Below, piece by piece: positions 15,929-22,000 of a DNA stretch of 38,131 nt. The notes beneath the pieces are model-generated. The model saw only the letters and a program-made list of their open reading frames with translations. It did no database searches and had not been told where the DNA came from. A program made the translations under genes and the position numbers. Position 1 is the first letter of the stretch, and the number at the start of each line of letters is the position of its first letter. The stretch is from a virus: positions 1 through 38,131 of the IMG/VR virus record IMGVR_UViG_3300009024_000032; one strand, written 5' to 3'.

Positions 15929-16432
15929 ATGAAAACAAAAAGAAGAACTCCTACGGGAGAAGCAGAATTATTTAGAGCTATATGGGGAGAACGTCCCCAT
16001 ATATGCACTAATTGTAAAGTTCCCTTAGGGGAAGAGGCTAAAGTGTTTTTCTTTTCTCATATAAAAGGCAAAGGAGCCCATCCTGAATTAAGGCTAGACA
16101 AAGAAAATATTCAATTACTTTGTTGGCAATGTCATACAGAATATGATCATGGCTCCAGAGAAAAATATGAGAGCAGGAAAGACATTAACCTAGGTAAAGA
16201 AGTAGTAGATGAAGTTAATTATAGAGGATTCTATTTTGCTTCATGTGATATGCTGGCAACTATTGTGTTGCAAATGTCAGGAGAGTATTTTACCAAACAA
16301 GAAATACACCTACTTAATAAACAACAAGCAAATACCCAAACCACTAAAGACCTTACTAATCAAGAATGGGAAACCTTCTTAGAGGCAGTCAGTGAGTATT
16401 GGGAAAATAAACTAAACGTAAATATATTTTAA
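15929..16432 (+). CDS. HNH-type zinc endonuclease-like protein
   Basis: A 167-residue protein with an HNH/treble-clef core. Cys 26 and Cys 29 (HICTNCKVPLGEE) form the first knuckle. FFSHIKGKGAHPELRLDKEN carries His 44, His 51 and Asn 60. LLCWQCHTEYDHG supplies Cys 65, Cys 68, His 69 and His 74. This arrangement fits HNH nucleases and the related NinG/Rap-type recombination proteins. The remaining 90 residues are helical with no known motif. The frame is open from 15893 but that would overlap the reductase; the ATG at 15929 is two bases after its stop and is preferred. It could be a freestanding nuclease aiding recombination or host DNA breakdown. An intron-homing role seems unlikely because the adjacent genes are intact. 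Confidence 0.75.
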   Translation: MKTKRRTPTGEAELFRAIWGERPHICTNCKVPLGEEAKVFFFSHIKGKGAHPELRLDKENIQLLCWQCHTEYDHGSREKYESRKDINLGKEVVDEVNYRGFYFASCDMLATIVLQMSGEYFTKQEIHLLNKQQANTQTTKDLTNQEWETFLEAVSEYWENKLNVNIF

Positions 16433-16433
16433 A

Positions 16434-16760
16434 ATGGATTTTAATGAATATCAAAAAAAGGCAGTAACAACTGCTATATATCATCAAGCTCATAAGGTTA
16501 CTTACCCTGCACTAGGACTAGGTAATGAAGCAGGTGAGGTTTTAGGAAAAGTAAAAAAGGTATTAAGAGACAACGATGGGCTGTTTACAGATGATCAGGT
16601 TTCTAAGATTGCCGACGAAGTAGGAGATGTTTTGTGGTACATGGCAGCATTGTGCAGAGACTTAAATGTAAATCTTGAAGACGTTGCTCAGAAAAATATA
16701 GACAAACTAGAAGATCGTAAAAATAGAAATGTCATAAAAGGAAGTGGAGACTCAAGATGA
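16434..16760 (+). CDS. MazG-type nucleotide pyrophosphohydrolase
   Basis: A 108-residue all-alpha NTP pyrophosphatase. The metal-binding ExxE motif is NEAGE (Glu 32, Glu 35) and the second motif is DEVGDVLWYM (Glu 62, Asp 65), with the helix spacing expected for MazG. Such enzymes hydrolyse (d)NTPs or, in some phages, may act on (p)ppGpp-related alarmones. It starts one base after the HNH-like gene stop and sits next to the ribonucleotide reductase, suggesting control of nucleotide pools. Its stop overlaps the next start codon (ATGA). The substrate cannot be read from the sequence. Confidence 0.88.
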   Translation: MDFNEYQKKAVTTAIYHQAHKVTYPALGLGNEAGEVLGKVKKVLRDNDGLFTDDQVSKIADEVGDVLWYMAALCRDLNVNLEDVAQKNIDKLEDRKNRNVIKGSGDSR

Positions 16761-16915
16761 ATGCTCCTAAATACAGACGAATTGCTGCAAAGCTAGCCTT
16801 AAAGCATGGAATACATTTAACTCGTTCTAAAGAGTTCAATGACCTTGATGCTGGGGCACAAACTAAAGTCAGGCACGAAGTTTTTAAAATTGTTAAAAAT
16901 AAAGAAATCATATGA
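16757..16915 (+). CDS. small basic hypothetical protein (52 aa)
   Basis: A 52-residue ORF starting in the ATGA overlap with the MazG gene and ending in TGA at 16913-16915, where it overlaps the next start by four bases. The sequence begins MNAPKYRRIAAKLALKHGIH and is Lys/Arg/His-rich, with two likely helices and no Cys. Tight overlaps on both sides strongly suggest a real, translationally coupled gene. The family is not recognised; binding to nucleic acid or a host protein is possible because of the charge. Confidence 0.65.
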   Translation: MNAPKYRRIAAKLALKHGIHLTRSKEFNDLDAGAQTKVRHEVFKIVKNKEII

Positions 16916-17145
16916 AAGTAATCAGCTTATTAGTAGTAGGTTTATTGGCTAGCTGCACCACATCACAATTGGTTTATCAAACTCAAGAAGAAATAGAATT
17001 AGAACGAGCAAAAAAATTAGAATCATTAGGTCTTAAAGAATACAAAGTAATAACTGACGACAGTACATACCATATTCAAATACCAATAGACAGTGTTGTC
17101 TGTTATGACACTTTTGCGAAGTACTTTAAATACAACAGAGAATAA
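16912..17145 (+). CDS. small predicted lipoprotein (77 aa)
   Basis: A 77-residue protein with a short type II signal peptide: MKVISLLVVGLLASC, where LLAS-C is a lipobox and Cys 15 would be lipidated. The mature part (about 62 residues) starts TTSQLVYQTQEEIELERAKK, has a charged helix and then a beta-rich tail ending FKYNRE, with one more Cys. It would be anchored in the periplasmic or outer membrane. Phage lipoproteins of this size serve as outer spanins in lysis or as superinfection-exclusion proteins. No paired inner spanin is evident next to it, so exclusion or receptor masking is somewhat more likely. This is an inference from size and signal only. Confidence 0.75.
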   Translation: MKVISLLVVGLLASCTTSQLVYQTQEEIELERAKKLESLGLKEYKVITDDSTYHIQIPIDSVVCYDTFAKYFKYNRE

Positions 17146-17151
17146 AAAATT

Positions 17152-17454
17152 ATGAAAAATATATTTACACTCTTTAAAGAGTTACTAAGTAAAGCATATA
17201 CTTTACTTTCAGGGGAAGGATATGCAGATGATATTAGAACCATAAATTACTTCAGGATAGCAAAGAAAGACTATGGTAAGAAATTATTATACATAGTTAC
17301 TTTTGACGATGGGAAGTATACTTACGAACATGACTATGTTTATAATATGCTGATTAACACATATAAAATTAAGAATTGCTGGAAAAAATATGGGTACTAT
17401 ACTAACACAAATAATATTCCTAAAGATGCTTTAAAATACGTCAAGAAAATATGA
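17152..17454 (+). CDS. hypothetical protein (100 aa)
   Basis: A 100-residue basic protein with an N-terminal amphipathic helix (MKNIFTLFKELLSKAYTLLS) and a Tyr/Lys-rich second half (KKLLYIVTFDDGKYTYEHDY, then KKYGYYTNTNN). The amphipathic helix may sit on a membrane but is too short and charged to span it clearly. No known motif is seen. It begins six bases after the lipoprotein stop and overlaps the next gene by four bases, so it belongs to the same run of small genes. Confidence 0.7.
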   Translation: MKNIFTLFKELLSKAYTLLSGEGYADDIRTINYFRIAKKDYGKKLLYIVTFDDGKYTYEHDYVYNMLINTYKIKNCWKKYGYYTNTNNIPKDALKYVKKI

Positions 17455-17657
17455 AAGTAAAGGACAAAGTAAAAGATATCATAGATGCCCAACAAGACAA
17501 AGGTTTATCCAAGTATGGTGTGTACGTTGATGAGGCTGACTTGACTGCGGAAGAGTGGATAGAACACGCCCAGGAAGAACTAGCAGACATGATGGTGTAC
17601 TTAGAGTGTCTTAAACGAAAGATATCAAAACGACTAATTGATATATTAGATGATTGA
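17451..17657 (+). CDS. MazG-like short helical protein (68 aa)
   Basis: A 68-residue protein with the pattern KGLSKYGVYVDEADLTAEEW followed by HAQEELADMMVYLECLKRK. The EExxD motif (Glu 42, Glu 43, Asp 46) in an amphipathic helix and the preceding W..HA match short MazG-like phage proteins. Only one of the two helical metal motifs is present, so it may need to dimerise or may not be catalytic. It is the second MazG-like gene within 1.3 kb and overlaps both neighbours (four bases and eight bases). A role in nucleotide-pool or alarmone control is inferred. Confidence 0.68.
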   Translation: MKVKDKVKDIIDAQQDKGLSKYGVYVDEADLTAEEWIEHAQEELADMMVYLECLKRKISKRLIDILDD

Positions 17658-17751
17658 GCTTATAGCAGTAGGAGGAATGACTCTAGTAGTGTTATTCTTA
17701 TTTATCTTTTTTATAATTTTACTTTATATGATATTTTATTATGAAGAGTGA
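17650..17751 (+). CDS. single-pass membrane peptide (33 aa)
   Basis: A 33-residue ORF, starting MIELIAVGGMTLVVLFLFIF, whose whole length from about residue 4 to 30 is hydrophobic, followed by YYEE at the end. The acidic C-terminus and lack of N-terminal positive charge leave the topology open. It overlaps the preceding gene by eight bases and the next by eleven, which fills the apparent gap between them. Such a peptide could be a small holin-like, antiholin or membrane-regulatory protein. The coding call rests on the packing and the sharply hydrophobic composition. Confidence 0.6.
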   Translation: MIELIAVGGMTLVVLFLFIFFIILLYMIFYYEE

Positions 17752-18016
17752 ATTACCAAAGCAACAGTCAGAGCTTATTGTAATAATAGGTATAATGACA
17801 GCAATCCGTGAATTAACTCATTGCTATAAAGAAGATACTAGTTACACGAACAAGTATATATTAAATAACTCAGAAAAAGCTTTAAATCAAATGTTTAAGC
17901 ATTTTGATAAGACGGAATTAAATAAAGATCCTTCTATAGATATTATTGTAGATAAATTTATAAACTTGGCTACAGATATAAAAGAAGAGATTGAAGACAT
18001 ACTAGAAAATAATTAA
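17741..18016 (+). CDS. hypothetical helical protein (91 aa)
   Basis: A 91-residue, predominantly helical, acidic protein (ELIVIIGIMTAIRELTHCYK near the start, ending IKEEIEDILENN). The hydrophobic run IVIIGIM is short and part of an amphipathic helix, so a soluble helical bundle is more likely than a membrane protein. No motif is recognised. The start lies inside the end of the membrane peptide gene and a three-base gap precedes the next gene. Function unknown. Confidence 0.68.
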   Translation: MKSELPKQQSELIVIIGIMTAIRELTHCYKEDTSYTNKYILNNSEKALNQMFKHFDKTELNKDPSIDIIVDKFINLATDIKEEIEDILENN

Positions 18017-18019
18017 AAG

Positions 18020-18457
18020 ATGGCAAAATTTACTACGTTAATTAATACTCGGACTAAAGAGTACATTAATATAATTGGAAACGAAAAGGAATCTCAAGTA
18101 GTCATATCAGACACTCCTATATTTGTGAGTCCTGATACTGTTATCTCAGATTTAATAATAAAATATCCTAATATAAATGTGACGGATGTAGGTATTATAG
18201 ATATAGAGATAGAAAGAAAAGGGTATACTAAGCCTGCAGGTATTATGGACAATAAAAGAGCTATTTTTAAATTCTCTAGTAGAATGGAAGACTGCCCTCT
18301 TTGTAATACTAGATTAGAAGAAGACGCTGCGTTAGTTATGCTTGCAGATACTACAGAGGACAATATAGCCACAGGAGCTCCTGTACATGTAGACTGTCTT
18401 ATTAGAAACTCTGTTTATTATAAAGAGGATAAGTTAATAGCAGCCAAAATAAAATAG
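18020..18457 (+). CDS. hypothetical protein with CxxC...HxxxC zinc-like site (145 aa)
   Basis: A 145-residue protein. The first 90 residues are beta-rich and polar without a known motif. The C-terminal part has EDCPLCNTRL (two Cys, C-P-L-C knuckle) and, 30 residues later, APVHVDCLIR (His and Cys), which could form a single zinc-binding treble-clef or ring-like site. Such folds bind nucleic acids or proteins; no catalytic residues are evident. It is the last gene of more than 50 codons before the convergent terminator. A phage transcription or host-takeover factor is one possible guess, not shown. Confidence 0.68.
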   Translation: MAKFTTLINTRTKEYINIIGNEKESQVVISDTPIFVSPDTVISDLIIKYPNINVTDVGIIDIEIERKGYTKPAGIMDNKRAIFKFSSRMEDCPLCNTRLEEDAALVMLADTTEDNIATGAPVHVDCLIRNSVYYKEDKLIAAKIK

Positions 18458-18461
18458 TGTG

Positions 18462-18469
18462 TATATTTG
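18462..18469 (+). promoter_or_regulatory. possible -7 promoter box (TATATTTG)
   Basis: TATATTTG matches TAnnTTTG and lies in the 18-base gap before the ORF at 18476. RNA would begin only a few bases before that ATG, giving a nearly leaderless message. No -33 box is clear. It may drive the last four mini-genes, but chance is a real possibility. Confidence 0.25.
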
Positions 18470-18475
18470 ATAGCT

Positions 18476-18619
18476 ATGCCTAATTTTTTAGTAGAAATAG
18501 GATTTTATCCTGGAGTATTGATTGGAGTAAGAACTTATATCCAGAAATCATTTACTCAGTATGTTATATATTTTCCTTTTATAGACATCTGTATTACAGT
18601 AGAAAATTCTAATAATTAA
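18476..18619 (+). CDS. small hydrophobic/aromatic hypothetical protein (47 aa)
   Basis: A 47-residue ORF (starts MPNFLVEIGFYPGVLIGVRT, ends CITVENSNN) between 18 noncoding bases on its left and three on its right. It is rich in Phe, Tyr, Ile and Val with few charges and looks like a small beta-hairpin protein or a membrane-associated peptide. It has one Cys and no recognised motif. Continuous packing with neighbours on the same strand supports it, though its short length keeps confidence moderate. Confidence 0.5.
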   Translation: MPNFLVEIGFYPGVLIGVRTYIQKSFTQYVIYFPFIDICITVENSNN

Positions 18620-18622
18620 TCA

Positions 18623-18748
18623 ATGAGCCCAGATGAATATGAAGAGTATACTCAAGCTATACAAGTTTGGAGATCTTTTTACGGAAATAAAACGGTAAGC
18701 GTAGAAGAACTACTTGAATTTTATAAAAGTCAACACAATAAATTATGA
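18623..18748 (+). CDS. small acidic hypothetical protein (41 aa)
   Basis: A 41-residue ORF (starts MSPDEYEEYTQAIQVWRSFY, ends KSQHNKL) with two predicted helices: an acidic N-terminal one and VEELLEFYKSQ. It lies three bases after the preceding ORF and overlaps the next by four bases. The amphipathic, acidic composition is reminiscent of small phage host-takeover peptides, but no family is recognised. Confidence 0.55.
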   Translation: MSPDEYEEYTQAIQVWRSFYGNKTVSVEELLEFYKSQHNKL

Positions 18749-18876
18749 AAGCATTTAAGAAACACATGATGTACGATCCTAAGACAGGCAAAGGCTATAA
18801 AGCAGAAAAGCCAGCAGATCATGATCGAATGAAGAAAAAAGGGTATACTCATACTGCTCCTAAGAAAAAGAAATAG
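18745..18876 (+). CDS. small basic protein (43 aa)
   Basis: A 43-residue, strongly basic protein: a YDPKTGKGYKAEKPADHDRM core, then KKKGYTHTAPKKKK at the end. The pattern 'tGk.YkA....dH.rmkk.GYTH..pKKKK' resembles small basic proteins I have seen in environmental and crAss-like phages, although no function is known. The Lys-rich tail suggests nucleic acid binding. It overlaps the upstream ORF by four bases (ATGA) and is followed by twelve noncoding bases. Confidence 0.65.
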   Translation: MKAFKKHMMYDPKTGKGYKAEKPADHDRMKKKGYTHTAPKKKK

Positions 18877-18888
18877 TATTTACTAATC

Positions 18889-18999
18889 ATGCATAAACAA
18901 GCTGATAAAAAACCTAAGGTATTTAAAACCTTAGAATCGCTTAGTATTCTTCTTGAAAAAAAGAAGACCAAACCAAAAGAAAAGAAAGAGGGGCTTTGA
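18889..18999 (+). CDS. small Lys-rich hypothetical protein (36 aa)
   Basis: A 36-residue ORF (starts MHKQADKKPKVFKTLESLSI, ends KEKKEGL) that is almost half Lys and Glu and is probably disordered apart from a short central helix. Its stop lies in the loop of the convergent terminator, so the 3' end of the gene forms the 5' arm of the hairpin. The coding call is tentative because the sequence is short and low in complexity. Confidence 0.45.
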   Translation: MHKQADKKPKVFKTLESLSILLEKKKTKPKEKKEGL

Positions 19000-19010
19000 C
19001 CCCCCTTTTT
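18983..19010. terminator. bidirectional intrinsic terminator between convergent gene blocks
   Basis: GGGG (18990-18993), loop CTTTGA, then CCCCCC (19000-19005). The four G-C pairs are extended, after one mismatch, by GAAAGA pairing with the C/T-rich side. A run of five T follows on the + strand (19006-19010). On the - strand the same hairpin is followed by TCTTTCTTTTCTTTT. It lies exactly between the last rightward ORF and the stop of the leftward block (19031), so it can end transcription from both sides. Confidence 0.8.
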
Positions 19011-19030
19011 AACCTTTGAAGTTTTTATCT

Positions 19031-22000
19031 TTAGTCCTCTGAAAATAAGGAAGAAGAGATTCCGTAAATAGGATTAAGGCCTTTTTCAAGTACCATAGAT
19101 TCTAAGTAACTATTCTTTATTTGGGGGGAACCTAGCTCATATAAGTTTTTAGCATATACTGAGCGTATTAATTGTTTCTCGAATCTAGTCATTCCTTTAT
19201 ATTGACCTCTCTCTAAGTCATCCCAATTAAGCATCCATTGTAAATCTGAAAATGATTCTACAACATTAATACCTGCGGCAGGAGATTTAAGTACTTCCAG
19301 TAATGTAAAAGGAGACCAGAAAGCTCTTTGCTCTAGTAATACCCTTGAAGTTTGATAGGCGCTGTACTGTAACCACCACATATCATCATCATCTTCTGAG
19401 GCTATTGCATTTACTGCAGCTCCTAGTATACTTAATACACTTAATACACCAAGGTCTGCTGATACCCTTAAAATATTAATCTTTTGATAGTCTTTTAGCT
19501 TTCCCCAAAATGCCTTTATCAGAGCAGGATTTCCTTGTGCAGCTGCCTTAATTGCCGATTTTAATGCTTTATCTGTAAGCAGGCTTCCAATAGTCCTGTA
19601 AGTACCTTCTTCTGTTAATCCAGTTAAAGGGGATATACCCCTTCTGTGAAATCTATACTCTATTCCATTAATTAACCATCCTCTGTGCATACCTCCAAAA
19701 CGAGACAAAGCATTACGATTAAAGGTATTTCTATCTAAACTACCTTGTTCTCCTTTTAATCTAGGAGAAAGCTCTGCTACTATATCTCTAAATCTAAATA
19801 GATCTTTTTTATCTACTCCTGATACAACTCCGTCTTTGATTTTTATCTTATTATATAAAGAGTTGGTTCTATTAGCTTTCCATATTGCTTCAGTAGCTCC
19901 TTTTTGCGCTAGGTATTCTTCTTTCAAGTAAAGCTTGCCATCAATATATCTTAAGTTATCAGCTATTGCTATTGTTAAGGTAGCTTGACGAGTGCCGTCT
20001 AAAACTGAGTAAGGAGCATACGCCAAATCATCTAAGGTTATCCTTGCTCCTTTTGCTTTAAACCTTAATAATTCAGCCTCATTATCAAACCCAGTTCCCA
20101 CATACTTCATTACAAGGGAAAGCTTATTTGTTTTAAGCCTCTTCCCTACATCATTCATAATGCCTGGTAAATTCTTTACTGCTTCTGCCTGAGAATATCC
20201 TATAGAGTCTTTTGCTATTAGCCTACCTCCTATGCGCTCTATTGCCTGATCTATGTTACCTTTTATAAAACCAGCTAGTGCAATGGGTACACCAAATGCA
20301 AGATTACTTTTTAGAATAAAACTGTATAAACCCTTTAAGATTTTATCAACTTGTACTTCTTTTCCTGCAATCTTTACACTCATTGATTTTTCAGACTCCC
20401 CAAATAAGTAAATATCTAAGAAGTTTTCTAACAGCGCATAAGTTTCAGTAGCCTCTCCAGTTACATCTGATTTATTTCCTTTCTTAGTTTTAAATTCTTG
20501 TCTAGCTACTGCTCTTTGTAATGCTTCTAGCTCTGGACGAGAGTTTACTGATTCCTTGTACCCAGTAGACATTTTTGCAAACTTTATCATACTTGCAGTC
20601 AAGTCCTTACTCAGTATTTTAGGATCTATTTTATTAGTGTAGTATACAGGTATAAACTTATTTTTTGTGCCTCTGTAATTAGTAGCCTCTGCGCCATAGG
20701 TATCATCATCCCCGTATCTTAAAACACCTTGCTTTGCTTTTTCCTTCAAGCTATTGTACCTACCATCCCTCACTAACTCTGCTTTTGAAGCTCCTACTTG
20801 GGGCATCATAAACTTTTTATCTCCTGTTCTTTGTCTGAAAGGAAGATTCTCTTTATAAGTAGCCATAGTATTTATGTACTCCTTATAATAAGCGTTATCT
20901 TTTATGCTATTGTAGGTTTTGTTTAGTAGGATATCACTTAGTCCCTCTTCTGTGTTATCTATTATCTCAATCTTATACTTAGTTTGAGATCCTTCCTTTT
21001 CTCCTACTTCTACAACTTTTCCAAATTTTCTAGAAGGGTAATTTTTTTCAGTATAAAAATTTACTTTGTCTCCTACTTTAAAATTTTTACTATTAGACTT
21101 AGTAATTGTAGTACCTACATAGGTTCTTTCTAAAGTCTCTATTTCTTCTTTACTTAAGTTTCTTATAGTTTTATATCCACTAGTATCATAGTACTTTTTA
21201 CTAAAGTCTCTCCAAACTTTGCTATACTTATTAAGCATAGCCTTTTCTTCATTAGATTGTTCAGATTCTTCTTTTTCTTTAATTAGTTCAATTTTAAGTC
21301 TAAGATCGTTGTAATCAGTAATTCCATCAGAAGCGAACGTTTTTACTAAAGATTCTAATACCTCTTCGCGGGCTTGTTGAAGTTTTCCTTGATTATACTT
21401 AGATACAACATTACCTGTAAGATTTCCTTTAGAATCTTTTTCAAACATACTGTCAAAATTAAAACCTGCTCTTTCTGATTCTTCGTAAAGTCTTTGAAGT
21501 TTAGCTTCTACCTCTTCTCCTACACTGTTCTTTTCATTATCAGTTCTTTTAAGTATTTTATAAGCTGCTAATAATAATTTATTATCGGTTTTTCTAAGAC
21601 TCCTTATAGCGCTAGTGTAGCTAAGTAAATCTGTTCCAGCTTCTGCTTTTAAAATTTTTACTATATCTCCTGGTTCATAATACTCTAGTTCACTACTAAG
21701 TATTTGATCATATGCATGTAAATCTAAGTCTTTATATATATTAGATAAATTCCCTATAGACCTAGTTGCATTAGTTATAAGACTATTTAATTCAGCGAGT
21801 TCTTCCTCTGATAAATTAGTTTCTTCACTGCCTACTATTCTCTGTAGGTTAAGTCCTAACTCAGCAATCATGTCTTCGTGAGCGCCAAGAAACTTAACTC
21901 CTGTGTTAATTTTATCAATATCTAAACTGCCGCCATTTGATTTCATAGACTCAGAGTCTTTACTAAACTCCTCTATTACTCCATCTAAATATTGCATGTA

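Noticed and set aside
614-19000. Alternative genetic code (TAG or TGA recoding), as found in some crAss-like phages.
   Set aside because: TAA, TGA and TAG all appear as normal stops at gene ends, and no conserved gene here is interrupted by an in-frame stop.
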